Assembly: GCF_016908195.1 (NCBI RefSeq)
Contig: NZ_JAFBDK010000007.1
Location: 166,287 to 230,286, forward strand
Origin: Jeotgalibacillus terrae
GTDB taxonomy: Bacteria > Bacillota > Bacilli > Bacillales > Jeotgalibacillaceae
DNA length: 64,000 nt
Reading direction: 5' to 3'
Position 1 is the stretch's first letter. Each line of letters opens with the position of its first letter. Of this stretch, positions 8,840 through 17,805 are shown piece by piece. Position numbers and translations under genes: made by a program. Below the pieces are notes generated by a model. It had not been told where the DNA came from and made no database searches. It was given only the letters and a program-made list of their open reading frames with translations.

Positions 8840-10126
8840 CTATGCCTTTTGGAATTGCTCAGCCTCTGTCGACCCTGACAGGGCAGTTGTAGAAGAAGTA
8901 CCGCCTGAGATGACCATAGACACCTCATCAAAGTATCCTGTACCAACTTCACGCTGGTGGCGTGTAGCGGTATAGCCGTTCTCTTCTGCATCAAACTCTG
9001 CCTGCTGCAGTTCGGAGTAAGCACCCATGCCGCGTGCTTTATAGCCGCGTGCCAGTTCAAACATACCGTAGTTCAGTGAATGGAAGCCTGCAAGTGTAAC
9101 GAACTGGAACTTATACCCCATCTTGCCAAGCTCCTGCTGGAACGTTTCAATCGTTTCATCATCCAGCTTCTTTTTCCAATTAAATGATGGTGAGCAGTTA
9201 TAAGCAAGCAGTTTGCCCGGGAACTTCTCATGAATCGCTTCAGCAAAGCGGCGTGCTTCATCAAGATTCGGTTCAGACGTCTCACACCAGATCAGGTCTG
9301 CGTAAGGTGCGTATGCAAGCCCTCTTGCAATGGCCTGATCAAGTCCATCGTTTGTTCGGAAGAACCCTTCAGGTGTGCGTTCTCCAGTGATAAATGCATG
9401 ATCATATGGATCAACATCACTTGTAATCAGATTGGCTGCGTTTGCATCTGTGCGGGCGATGATCACAGTCGGGACACCCATCACATCAGCTGCAAGCCTT
9501 GCAGAAATCAGGTTTTTCACTGCTGTCTGCGTAGGCAGCAGTACTTTTCCGCCAAGGTGACCGCATTTCTTTTCAGAAGAAAGCTGGTCTTCTAAGTGGA
9601 CTCCGCCTGCACCAGCTTCAATCATTGCTTTTGTCAGTTCAAATACGTTCAGGTTACCCCCAAAACCAGCTTCCATATCTGCTACGATTGGGGCGAACCA
9701 ATATGTATCGCCCTTTCCTTCAGCCTGCTGGATCTGATCTGCACGCTGAAGCGTCTGGTTAATTCTTTTTACGACCTGCGGCACGCTGTTGGCCGGGTAT
9801 AAACTCTGGTCAGGATACATATGTCCTGAAAGGTTTGCATCTGCTGCAACCTGCCAGCCGCTCAGATATATGGCTTTCAGTCCGGCTTTCACCTGCTGCA
9901 TTGCCTGGTTTCCTGTCAGTGCACCAAGTGCGTTAATGTAATCCTCTTCATGCATCAGCTTCCAAAGTCTTTCAGCACCCATTCTTGCAAGTGTCTGTTC
10001 TATGACAACTGACCCTCTCAACTTGATTACATCCTCCGGAGAGTAAGGGCGCTGAACCCCTTCCCAGCGCTCTCCCTGCCAGTTTTGCTGAAGTTCCTCA
10101 ACCTGCTGATTTGCGTTTGTCATCAT
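8840..10126 (-). CDS. aceA: Isocitrate lyase
   Basis: About 428 residues, the usual bacterial length. The catalytic signature KKCGHLGGK is present with its active-site cysteine, as are the metal and substrate segments ([31 protein letters not shown]). It cleaves isocitrate to glyoxylate and succinate, the first step of the glyoxylate shunt. AAAGGGG is about 6 nt before the ATG at 10126, so that codon is preferred to 10132. It is followed upstream by the 99-residue gene and malate synthase G, each with its own promoter. The promoter here has TGTTATATAACA within its spacer. Confidence 0.96.
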   Translation of the reverse strand: MMTNANQQVEELQQNWQGERWEGVQRPYSPEDVIKLRGSVVIEQTLARMGAERLWKLMHEEDYINALGALTGNQAMQQVKAGLKAIYLSGWQVAADANLSGHMYPDQSLYPANSVPQVVKRINQTLQRADQIQQAEGKGDTYWFAPIVADMEAGFGGNLNVFELTKAMIEAGAGGVHLEDQLSSEKKCGHLGGKVLLPTQTAVKNLISARLAADVMGVPTVIIARTDANAANLITSDVDPYDHAFITGERTPEGFFRTNDGLDQAIARGLAYAPYADLIWCETSEPNLDEARRFAEAIHEKFPGKLLAYNCSPSFNWKKKLDDETIETFQQELGKMGYKFQFVTLAGFHSLNYGMFELARGYKARGMGAYSELQQAEFDAEENGYTATRHQREVGTGYFDEVSMVISGGTSSTTALSGSTEAEQFQKA

Positions 10127-10161
10127 ATCCATCCCCTTTTGTATTATTACAATTCATTTAT

Positions 10162-10191
10162 TTTATATTTGTTATATAACACAGTTCTCAA
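10162..10191 (-). promoter_or_regulatory. aceA promoter with operator in its spacer
   Basis: On the minus strand TTGAGA (10191-10186), an 18-bp spacer and TATAAA (10167-10162). The perfect palindrome TGTTATATAACA (10170-10181) fills the spacer, a position suited to repression. Confidence 0.65.
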
Positions 10192-10197
10192 AAAAAT

Positions 10198-10497
10198 TTA
10201 GTCAACGTCTGAACAGCATTCAATTGCATCCTTGAAAGTATCGTATTCCATCCCGCATGCTCTGCAATGGTTCAATTCAATCGGCTCCTCAGGCTTTCTG
10301 AATACAACAACGTCTGAGATCTGTTCCGGTACAATTTCAATTTCGCCTGTCGGATGATGGTGAAGGCGGTGCGCTTCATTACCATAAACGAAGAGTGTAC
10401 TATCCATCTCCCGGTTTGTTTTGCCATTCATCAGCTGCTGGGTTACCCACTTTTCAATCAGTTCCTGGTTGGTCGTACCTGTCATCTGTGTTTGCAT
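10198..10497 (-). CDS. Unknown 99-residue protein of the glyoxylate-shunt regulon
   Basis: I do not recognise it. The C-terminus has a cysteine cluster, CRACGMEY followed 10-15 residues later by ECCSD, which looks like a small zinc-ribbon or metal site. The middle contains a histidine run (HRLHHHP). There is no signal peptide or membrane segment. GGAGGG sits 7 nt before the ATG. It lies between aceA and glcB and has its own promoter with two copies of the shared palindrome, so it is likely co-regulated with the shunt enzymes. A regulatory or assembly role is speculation. Confidence 0.7.
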   Translation of the reverse strand: MQTQMTGTTNQELIEKWVTQQLMNGKTNREMDSTLFVYGNEAHRLHHHPTGEIEIVPEQISDVVVFRKPEEPIELNHCRACGMEYDTFKDAIECCSDVD

Positions 10498-10540
10498 TTG
10501 TCATCCCTCCAAATGGATTTGATTTCCTTTGATTGATATT

Positions 10541-10582
10541 AATATATAACAGTATATTTTATTTTGCAACTGTTTTATAACA
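10541..10582 (-). promoter_or_regulatory. Promoter and operators of the 99-residue gene
   Basis: On the minus strand TTGCAA (10569-10564), a 17-bp spacer and TATATT (10546-10541). TGTTTTATAACA (10571-10582, one mismatch from the shared palindrome) lies just upstream of the -35, and a weaker match (10540-10551) overlaps the -10. Confidence 0.6.
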
Positions 10583-10724
10583 TAAAATTTAAATTTTTTA
10601 AAAAATGGTATTTCCGCCTGTTTTGCCGGGTGCGTTGTAGTGTCCTTGCATCTTGCTGCAGTATCCCATTATCCGATTGTGGTGTGATAGAGGGACATAT
10701 CACTGCCCCCGTCACACCAACAGT

Positions 10725-12887
10725 TTATTCCTTTACAGCCAGCATTTTCTCCTTATACTCTAAGCGTCTCTTATGCAGAATCGGCTCTGTATAACCGCCT
10801 GGCTGACTCTCACCCTGAAAGATGAGTTCGCAGGCTGCCTGGAAAGCAACGGATTTTTCAAAGTCTTTGCTCATCGGCTGGTAGGCAGGATCCTGTGCAT
10901 TTTGTTCATCTACTACTTTCGCCATTTTCTTCAGGACATTCATGATCTGTTCTTCAGAGCAGATGCCATGCTGCAGCCAGTTTGTCATATGCTGGCTGGA
11001 AATGCGCAGTGTAGCACGGTCTTCCATCAGTCCAACGTTATGAATATCCGGCACTTTAGAGCACCCTACTCCATGCTCGACCCAGCGGACAACATATCCC
11101 AAGAGGCCCTGTGCATTATTTTCAAGCTCCTGTTCGATTTCTTCAGGCGACCACTGACGGTCTGAAAGCGGAAGCGTTAACAGTTCCTGTTCACGGTTCG
11201 TGATCTCTTCACGCAGCGAAGTCTGGATGCTTTCCACTTTGTATTCGTGATAGTGCAGCGCATGAAGAGTTGCAGCTGTCGGCGACGGTACCCAGGCTGT
11301 GTTTCCGCCTGCTTTCAGATGACCTGTTTTCTGTTCCATCATATCTTTCATTCTGTCAGGCATTGCCCACATTCCTTTTCCGATCTGCGCTTTACCCGGC
11401 AGACCGCATAAAAGGCCATGATCTACATTGGATTTTTCATATGCGTTCAGCCAGACAGACTGTTTCATTTCACCTTTACGAATCACCGGACCTGCCTGCA
11501 TAGAGGTATGGATTTCATCTCCTGTCCGGTCGAGAAAGCCTGTATTGATAAAGACAATTCTGTCTTTCACTGCATGAATACAGTTTTTCAGATTCAGCGT
11601 TGTTCTGCGCTCTTCATCCATCACTCCGATTTTGATTGTATGACGCTCAAGTCCAAGAAGATCTTCCACCGCATTGAACAGACGGTTTGAAAAAGCGACT
11701 TCTTCTGACCCGTGCATTTTGGGCTTTACAATATAGATAGAGCCTTCAGTTGAGTTTGAGCGTTTTCCGTTAAGATCGTGCACAGCAATCAGGCTGGTGA
11801 TAACAGCGTCTGCAATGCCTTCATGGACTTCATTCCCATCACGGTCAAGCAGCATGCTGTTTGTCATCAGGTGACCGACATTTCTGATCAGCATCAGCGA
11901 GCGGCCTTTAAGCTTCAGGTCATCTCCATTTTTACCGGTGTAATAACGGTCATGACAAAGTGTGCGGTGAACGGTTTCTCCTTCTTTAGCAAATTTTTCG
12001 GTGAGATTGCCTTTCATCAGACCGAGCCAGTTGCGGTAGACCAGCACTTTATCTTCAGCATCCACAGCCGTTACTGAGTCCTCGCAATCCATAATGGTCG
12101 TCAATGCAGCTTCCACAACCACATCCTTTACACCCGCCCGGTCGGTTTTGCCAATCGGGTGGGAAGCGTCAATCCGGATATCAATATGAAGACCATGATG
12201 CTGTAGTAGTACAGCTGACGGACGATCTGCTGACCCCTGATGACCTTTGAAGGCATCCTGCTGTTGAAGGCTGGTTTTTCCATTAGGAACCTGTGCGATC
12301 AGTGTGTCATTTTCAATATAGTAGCGTATAACGTCTGAGTGAGACGCTCCTTCAAGAGGTACAGTCTCATCAAGGAAGTTCTTTGCATACGCAATCACTT
12401 TTTCCCCGCGCACAGGATTATAAGACGGGCCTTTTTCAGCACCATTATCCCCGCTGATTACATCTGTTCCGTATAGCCCGTCATATAAGCTGCCCCACCT
12501 CGCATTAGCAGCATTAAGCGCATAGCGGGCATTATTCACCGGAACGACAAGCTGAGGCCCGGCCTGACGAGCTATTTCAGGATCAACCTGCTGCGTTGTA
12601 ATCTTAAAATCCTCCACCTGTTCTTCGAGGTAACCGATCTCCCGTAAAAAAGCTTCGTAATCATTGCGTTCTTCCTGCCACTTATGCTTTTTGTGCCAAT
12701 CATCAATCTTTTGCTGAATGACTTCCCTTTTATGTAACAGTTTTTGATTTTCAGGCATAAATGAATGAATGATGTCACTGAACCCCTGCCAGAATGTTTC
12801 ACTTTCATAGCCTGATCCTGTCAGCACTTCCTTTTCAATAAATGAATACAACTCGGCGTTAACTTGAAGATCTGCTTTGTTAATCAT
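10725..12887 (-). CDS. glcB: Malate synthase G
   Basis: 720 residues, matching the G isoform (about 720-730) rather than the A isoform (about 530). Family segments include [23 protein letters not shown] near residue 120, [14 protein letters not shown] near 265 and the C-terminal [25 protein letters not shown]. It condenses glyoxylate with acetyl-CoA to malate, completing the glyoxylate shunt begun by the neighbouring isocitrate lyase. AAAGGAG precedes the ATG. Its promoter carries two copies of the shared palindrome. No clear terminator is visible downstream, so some read-through into the 99-residue gene is possible. Confidence 0.95.
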   Translation of the reverse strand: MINKADLQVNAELYSFIEKEVLTGSGYESETFWQGFSDIIHSFMPENQKLLHKREVIQQKIDDWHKKHKWQEERNDYEAFLREIGYLEEQVEDFKITTQQVDPEIARQAGPQLVVPVNNARYALNAANARWGSLYDGLYGTDVISGDNGAEKGPSYNPVRGEKVIAYAKNFLDETVPLEGASHSDVIRYYIENDTLIAQVPNGKTSLQQQDAFKGHQGSADRPSAVLLQHHGLHIDIRIDASHPIGKTDRAGVKDVVVEAALTTIMDCEDSVTAVDAEDKVLVYRNWLGLMKGNLTEKFAKEGETVHRTLCHDRYYTGKNGDDLKLKGRSLMLIRNVGHLMTNSMLLDRDGNEVHEGIADAVITSLIAVHDLNGKRSNSTEGSIYIVKPKMHGSEEVAFSNRLFNAVEDLLGLERHTIKIGVMDEERRTTLNLKNCIHAVKDRIVFINTGFLDRTGDEIHTSMQAGPVIRKGEMKQSVWLNAYEKSNVDHGLLCGLPGKAQIGKGMWAMPDRMKDMMEQKTGHLKAGGNTAWVPSPTAATLHALHYHEYKVESIQTSLREEITNREQELLTLPLSDRQWSPEEIEQELENNAQGLLGYVVRWVEHGVGCSKVPDIHNVGLMEDRATLRISSQHMTNWLQHGICSEEQIMNVLKKMAKVVDEQNAQDPAYQPMSKDFEKSVAFQAACELIFQGESQPGGYTEPILHKRRLEYKEKMLAVKE

Positions 12888-12900
12888 CTCAACACTCCTT

Positions 12901-12959
12901 TGTTATATAACAGTTTATTTAAATTAATATTATTATATAACATGAAAATATTATTTCAA
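12901..12959 (-). promoter_or_regulatory. glcB promoter with two operators
   Basis: On the minus strand TTGAAA (12959-12954), a 16-bp spacer and TATAAT (12937-12932). One operator (12931-12942, 11 of 12 matches to TGTTATATAACA) covers the -10; a perfect copy (12901-12912) lies downstream next to the ribosome site. Confidence 0.7.
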
Positions 12960-12968
12960 GCAGGAATT

Positions 12969-12993
12969 AAAAAAACTCCAGCTTTTACTGGAG
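12969..12993 (-). terminator. Terminator of the first sinR-like gene
   Basis: On the minus strand CTCCAG and CTGGAG pair around six bases and are followed by seven Ts. Confidence 0.85.
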
Positions 12994-12999
12994 CCTGCT

Positions 13000-13329
13000 C
13001 TATTCATCATAATAGTCCCGACGGTATTGCAGATAGATTTGGAACTCAGTAAATTCTTTTTTTGACATACCTTTGCTCACACCTTTTTCGAGCAGTTCCA
13101 TCCATTCTTCATCGATCATCGTTTTTTCAAGCTGCTCTCCCGCAACCAGTTCGTCTACAGTGGAGCCCAGTGTCGCAGCAATTCTTGATAAAACAATGAT
13201 TGAGGGGTTATTCTTTTTATTATTTTCAAGGTTGGATAAATAGGATTTGGATACCCGTGCTTTTGCTGCAAGCTGTGAAATGGAGTAACCCTTCTTTTGC
13301 CTGAGCACCTTGATTTTTTGACCAATCAT
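13000..13329 (-). CDS. sinR: SinR-like regulator 1, last gene after the Pel operon
   Basis: 109 residues. Residues 1-60 are an XRE helix-turn-helix (MIGQKIKVLRQKKGYSISQL, KSYLSNLENNKKNNPS) closely like SinR. The C-terminus (DEEWMELLEKGVSKGMSKKEF) matches the SinR/SinI dimerisation helix pair. SinR represses biofilm matrix operons at GTTCTTT-type sites, and such sites lie on the matrix promoters in this window. AAAGGGG is 8 nt before the ATG at 13329, better spaced than for 13335. It lies 93 bp after the last Pel-operon gene with no visible terminator between, so it may be cotranscribed; a candidate promoter also lies in the gap. No sinI-like partner was found. Confidence 0.88.
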   Translation of the reverse strand: MIGQKIKVLRQKKGYSISQLAAKARVSKSYLSNLENNKKNNPSIIVLSRIAATLGSTVDELVAGEQLEKTMIDEEWMELLEKGVSKGMSKKEFTEFQIYLQYRRDYYDE

Positions 13330-13428
13330 TCTCATTTCCCCTTTACCGCCCTGCTTTATGCATAGCGGATAGTGTATGTCATGCTTTTCACCTCTTCAAC
13401 TCATTTATACTTTTTACTTGCAGGCTGT

Positions 13429-14817
13429 TTATTTAATAGAGAAACTTGCTATTTTATAACGCTTATCTCCTCTATCTGTATCCATTTCAAGTTCAACTCC
13501 AGGATCTCCGGTTAACGGGTCGTTAATAGCAACCAGGACTGAATAGTCTCCTCTGTTCAGATGAGCGGGCAGATGAATCACATACGTTTCAGTTGTATCA
13601 CCCGGCAGCCATTTTCTGATATCTGTGTCGGCTCTTTCCCGGTGAACAATATGCCCATCACGATTTATAATTAAAAGCTCAAGCGGCCAATCAAAATAAA
13701 ATGGAGCAGTGCCGCTGTTTTGCCAGACAACATTTAATTTCAATTTTTTTGTAAAGCGCAGATTCGGACGGTATTTAACCTGCTTTATTTTTAAGTGATA
13801 GCCCATTTTTCCAAGAAATTTGTCGATCTGCCTGTCGTATTGTTTATTATCTTCATACAACGGATTATGCGGACCAAGCCAGCTCAGGTGGGAGAGTTCA
13901 AGCTGTTTCATAATATCCTGGAACTGCTCCTCCCCGAATATGTCTTCCCAGCTTTTCGTCGGGTCAAATTCTCCTCCGGCAGGGGCGGTTTTCCAGTAAT
14001 TCTGCATGGCAGGCTTATTTTCTCCCGTCAGCCAGAGTGTATAACCTTCATTTACCCATTTAAGAAACTCACCTGTGCTCTTCTCATCACCGAACATGTC
14101 ATTGTATAACCCGATATTATTTTCTGCAGCAACCTGATGAGGCCTCCTCATCATGAGCATTTTCCGGTCTAGGAAATCGAGATAATGATTAACATACTGA
14201 TTTGTTACGCTTCTGTCGGGAAACGGAATATAGAGTTCATCGTTTTGAATTGTATGCCACTCTCCCCAGTGACCGATGCTGCCAAGCTGAATGAAGGCGA
14301 TATAAGGGTCATCATTATAGCGCTCACCAAACGCTTTCAGCAGCTCTTTATGACGTTCAATCAGGACACGATTGCTATAATTCGGGCTGAATCCCTTACC
14401 ATAATCAGCGTCATACCAGGTCCCGTCCTGTTCAATTTCTTCATACAGCCATTCTGGTATTTCCATTGTGGCTTCCAGATCAGGCTTATCCATAATAATT
14501 CTTAGAATGAATCTGACATTTCTCTTTTTCCAGAAGTCCATTTTATATTTTGTTTCAATTTTGCCAAACTCGTATACACCCTTGCTGCTCTCAAGTTCCG
14601 ACCAGGATATATTTGCGTATACAAGCGAATGATCTTTTGAATATGGCCCCCCTTCTGCCATTGGGGCGAAACCGGTAAATGGGTTCAATGTGACTTCACC
14701 ACTTTCAGGCGGGTAATCAGTGATGATTTCCATCTGTTCAGTGTACAGGGCCAAAATCGACCCCGTCAGTATCACGATCAGACCGATCACAATCACTGTT
14801 TTTCTTTTGATTTTCAT
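13429..14817 (-). CDS. Membrane-anchored glycosidase-like (DUF4832-type) protein
   Basis: About 462 residues. One N-terminal membrane anchor (VIVIGLIVILTGSILAL) is followed by an extracellular region that looks like a glycosidase TIM barrel: NPFTGFAP, then WSELESSKGVYEF, then IQLGSIGHWGEW. It ends in a beta-sandwich-like domain. I assign it tentatively to the DUF4832/DUF4874 group. It could trim or remodel the polysaccharide made by this operon, a role played elsewhere by the PelA hydrolase domain, which is missing from the PelA here. It is the last structural gene of the Pel operon, 9 bp after the DUF4956 gene. The ribosome site is weak, so translation may be coupled. Confidence 0.65.
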   Translation of the reverse strand: MKIKRKTVIVIGLIVILTGSILALYTEQMEIITDYPPESGEVTLNPFTGFAPMAEGGPYSKDHSLVYANISWSELESSKGVYEFGKIETKYKMDFWKKRNVRFILRIIMDKPDLEATMEIPEWLYEEIEQDGTWYDADYGKGFSPNYSNRVLIERHKELLKAFGERYNDDPYIAFIQLGSIGHWGEWHTIQNDELYIPFPDRSVTNQYVNHYLDFLDRKMLMMRRPHQVAAENNIGLYNDMFGDEKSTGEFLKWVNEGYTLWLTGENKPAMQNYWKTAPAGGEFDPTKSWEDIFGEEQFQDIMKQLELSHLSWLGPHNPLYEDNKQYDRQIDKFLGKMGYHLKIKQVKYRPNLRFTKKLKLNVVWQNSGTAPFYFDWPLELLIINRDGHIVHRERADTDIRKWLPGDTTETYVIHLPAHLNRGDYSVLVAINDPLTGDPGVELEMDTDRGDKRYKIASFSIK

Positions 14818-14826
14818 GTGCACGTC

Positions 14827-15507
14827 TTATGCTGCGTAGTCGCCGTTGTAGTTGATCAGCGCAACATCCTTCACACCATTTACCATTTGAATCTGTCTCA
14901 TAAAGGCAGTATTGTCTCCTTTAATTTTCAGTTCTACTGTCAGTTCAATTTCATCGCTGCGCACAATTTTGGACTTGATGCTGTGCTTAATTTTTGAAAG
15001 CTGGACCTTCACGTGATCTGTTGCATCTTCATCATAGTGAACAACGAGAAGAAAAGTCTGTTCCCGGCTTCTGTTTCTTGTCATGATGTACATCACCAGA
15101 CCGATGAACAGGGATCCGACAATAGACAGAATATAAATGCCTGCTCCTGTCGTAATCCCGATTCCAACTGACCAGAACATAAAGATGACATCAAGCGGAT
15201 CTTTAATCGCTGTTCTGAAACGGACAATACTGAGTGCCCCGACCATGCCGAGAGAAAGGACAATATTTGTACTGATCGTCATGATAATTAATGTCGTAAT
15301 CATACACATCAAAATCAGTGTGACATTGAAATTATGACTATAAATAACGCCGCGAAACGTTTTCTTATAGACAAAAAAGATAAAAAGACCGACAACAAAT
15401 GCAACGAACATGCTGATAAAGATGTTTTCAAATGAAATCCTGTCAAACATGTTAAAGCTCAGCATATCCGGACTGAAAATATCGGTAAAGTTAATTTGTC
15501 CAAGCAT
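14827..15507 (-). CDS. DUF4956-type membrane protein
   Basis: 226 residues with four or five membrane segments in the first 150 (IFISMFVAFVVGLFIFFVY, LILMCMITTLIIMTIS, VIFMFWSVGIGITTGAGIY) and a conserved stretch GMVGALSIVRFRTAIKDP. A soluble C-terminal domain follows (VHYDEDATDHVKVQLSKI). This is the arrangement of DUF4956 proteins, which commonly sit beside VTC-domain and CotH genes as they do here. Function is not established. AAAGGAG sits 8 nt before the ATG at 15507. Confidence 0.8.
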   Translation of the reverse strand: MLGQINFTDIFSPDMLSFNMFDRISFENIFISMFVAFVVGLFIFFVYKKTFRGVIYSHNFNVTLILMCMITTLIIMTISTNIVLSLGMVGALSIVRFRTAIKDPLDVIFMFWSVGIGITTGAGIYILSIVGSLFIGLVMYIMTRNRSREQTFLLVVHYDEDATDHVKVQLSKIKHSIKSKIVRSDEIELTVELKIKGDNTAFMRQIQMVNGVKDVALINYNGDYAA

Positions 15508-15534
15508 GGGAATCACTCCTTTAATTGTTGGTTA

Positions 15535-16245
15535 TTATGATGAAAAATGTCTGATGCTTTCTTCACGGCAGATCACATATTTTGAGATGGCTGATCTGCT
15601 GTGTGAAGAGAGCTGCAGGATGTTTCTGATATGCGTCGGAAGGTAGCTGTTATATTTAATCTCAAGTACCATCTGCGGCTGGCGGATCGCATTGACGGTT
15701 ACGACATTCGGATCAAAGATATCGAATGTATTAACTCCTGCTTTCAATCTTTTATCGAACGTGATTCTGACATCACCATACTGATAGGCATATGCTTCCC
15801 TGATATAATCAACAATGACCTTAGGCTCCATTTTTCCAAGTGTGCTTTTCAAGTAGAATGCTCTTGCAACCGGCGAATCTTTTTTCTGAAGAAAATCATA
15901 ATCACCGTCCATCATCGTTTCATATTCACACCTGGATAACGTGACCGAATCCTTAGAGATAAAGTCGTTATATTTACTTTTCCTTTCAAGCTTGATGACG
16001 CGGTCACATTCGTTATAGATACGGATTCTGTATTTATCCCGTCTGAACACACCCCAGTTTTTTTCGTGAAGCGCAAGATCTGTGACGTTATCAAAATACA
16101 GACTTCTGATATGATAGCCATCGTCATTAATGGAGTGTTTGTCACGTTGTACCGTCATACGCAGACGCTGTCTGAGCAGTTCAAATTCATAGTAGGTAAT
16201 ATAATATTTAAGCTCGTGCCTCATTTTTTTATTCTGATAGTACAT
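15535..16245 (-). CDS. VTC-domain protein (polyphosphate polymerase-like)
   Basis: 236 residues spanning a single VTC domain. Conserved basic strands of the triphosphate-tunnel fold are visible: RHELKYYI, RSLYFDN, KYRIRIYN, KLERKSK, RITFDKRL and VLEIKYN. In yeast Vtc4 this fold makes polyphosphate from ATP. Bacterial relatives linked to CotH and DUF4956 are less well understood. It is cytoplasmic and probably acts with the DUF4956 membrane protein encoded next. Its ATG directly abuts the stop codon of the upstream cotH gene, so translation is coupled. Confidence 0.82.
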   Translation of the reverse strand: MYYQNKKMRHELKYYITYYEFELLRQRLRMTVQRDKHSINDDGYHIRSLYFDNVTDLALHEKNWGVFRRDKYRIRIYNECDRVIKLERKSKYNDFISKDSVTLSRCEYETMMDGDYDFLQKKDSPVARAFYLKSTLGKMEPKVIVDYIREAYAYQYGDVRITFDKRLKAGVNTFDIFDPNVVTVNAIRQPQMVLEIKYNSYLPTHIRNILQLSSHSRSAISKYVICREESIRHFSS

Positions 16246-17793
16246 TCAGGATCCCCCCTGCTGATATTGATTCAACAATTCATCAATATGCCGTGTCATA
16301 TAGTCATTTCTCTCACGGGCAAATGTTTTCAATGCCTGAACTTCAGCTTCCCACTTCTCAGGGTTACCACCCCACTTTTCAAGATGGCGCTCCATTTCAG
16401 GTCTGATGTCGTCTGCCAGCCTTTCAATGACAGCTTCGATATGATCCGAAGAAAGCGTGCTGCTGTATAGTTCTTCTGATCTTTCTTTAAAACGCTCCCT
16501 GAATTGCTCATTTTTCAGCAGTTCGCGGAACAGATAGGAGCTGTACAGCTTATCGTCACCTTTACCTTTGTAATCATAAAACCGCTGAACGGTATTCTCC
16601 GTTGCATCCTGAAAACTCACATCACTGTCGTAGACAATCCATTTCCATTTTGTCTCCGGATTCGTATTTTTCCAGAACCTGATATTATGACTCGGCCAGT
16701 CTGTGTTACCGATATATAATTCTGTCAGTATATAATCAATAAAGTTTTCAATATCCATTTCTTCTTCAATCACCTTATAGACTTCCGGTTCAGCCGGCTC
16801 ATTTGATTGAATATAAGCGATCATCCCGATATAGGATTCATCTGACCCTTCTTTTTCCTCTGCATCAGCTTCAAGGAGAACAAGGTCATCCTGGTTTACC
16901 TGATGGTGCCTTGAAAAGTAATGGTGATCAATTCTTTCTCTCAGATCATACAGGCCCCAGTACGCACCATTCAGGTATAATACGACCGGCTGGTAGACTT
17001 GTGCATCCAGTCCGATTTCAGCTGCAAGAGTGGATACAAGCGCATCAAGCATATGAGTCTTTTCAAAATCCTGTCCCCCGTTACGCAGGATGATGGATTC
17101 GTATGAGCTGTAAGGCAGACTGTCAAAGAACGGGTAAAGCAGCTCGCTGTTCCCGTATTCACTTTCTGCATCGATCATGAAAGACCGCTGAGGCTTCGTT
17201 CTCGTCTCTCCTCCAAAGATCTCCATATCAGCTAGTGATGAGTAAACTGACTCCTGATCCTTCAGATACTCCATCTGAACAGTGATTTTCCAGTCCATCC
17301 AGTAATTAGCCCCTTCATATGGATACTCATCTGATGCCCCAGGTCCTTCAACGTATATCCCTTTTTCCTCTGACCAGAGATCTTCCGGCTCAGCTGCGAC
17401 AGAGATGACAGGCAGATCATTCGGCCCGGTGAGATAGGTCTGCATATAAGGGGGCGTCAATGTGCCATCCGCCAACTTCGCTGCAGCTCTGATCACAGTT
17501 GTATCACTGATCTGTAACGGTGCTGTATAACGGGTGCTTTGTTCTGTCGGCTCACTGCCATCCAGGGTATAAAAGATATCTTCCGCATCCGCTGACAGAC
17601 TGATGTCAGTGCCGCCTTCATATAGGCCTGAAGGCAGTGAAAAGCTGATCTCACCTGTGTTTTCTTGCCCGCTCAAACTGTTCTGCAACACTTCACCACT
17701 GCTTTTTCCATTCAATAGTGACGCAACCCAGGCTGCCCCGAGCATCATACAGGCGACGCCAATAATCGAAAGTGCAAACGACCATCTTTTCAC
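16246..17793 (-). CDS. CotH-kinase-family protein with chitobiase-type domain
   Basis: 515 residues. An N-terminal membrane anchor (FALSIIGVACMMLGAAWVA) is followed by a small chitobiase/hexosaminidase C-terminal-type domain (YEGGTDISLS, IFYTLDGSEPT, TVIRAAA; residues about 55-115) and then a CotH domain (NGAYWGLYDLRERID, YIGNTDWPSHNIRFWKN, KWIVYDSDVSF). CotH proteins are atypical kinases, shown in spores to phosphorylate coat proteins. Here the protein is expected outside the cell membrane, so its phosphoryl donor and target are open. GGAGGG is 7 nt before the GTG at 17793. It lies 12 bp after the first cotH gene. Confidence 0.83.
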   Translation of the reverse strand: MKRWSFALSIIGVACMMLGAAWVASLLNGKSSGEVLQNSLSGQENTGEISFSLPSGLYEGGTDISLSADAEDIFYTLDGSEPTEQSTRYTAPLQISDTTVIRAAAKLADGTLTPPYMQTYLTGPNDLPVISVAAEPEDLWSEEKGIYVEGPGASDEYPYEGANYWMDWKITVQMEYLKDQESVYSSLADMEIFGGETRTKPQRSFMIDAESEYGNSELLYPFFDSLPYSSYESIILRNGGQDFEKTHMLDALVSTLAAEIGLDAQVYQPVVLYLNGAYWGLYDLRERIDHHYFSRHHQVNQDDLVLLEADAEEKEGSDESYIGMIAYIQSNEPAEPEVYKVIEEEMDIENFIDYILTELYIGNTDWPSHNIRFWKNTNPETKWKWIVYDSDVSFQDATENTVQRFYDYKGKGDDKLYSSYLFRELLKNEQFRERFKERSEELYSSTLSSDHIEAVIERLADDIRPEMERHLEKWGGNPEKWEAEVQALKTFARERNDYMTRHIDELLNQYQQGGS

Positions 17794-17805
17794 TGCCAAC
17801 CCTCC

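Noticed and set aside
10680..10718. GGTGTGA / TCACACC hairpin after glcB as a terminator
   Set aside because: The loop is long and no T run follows on the minus strand.
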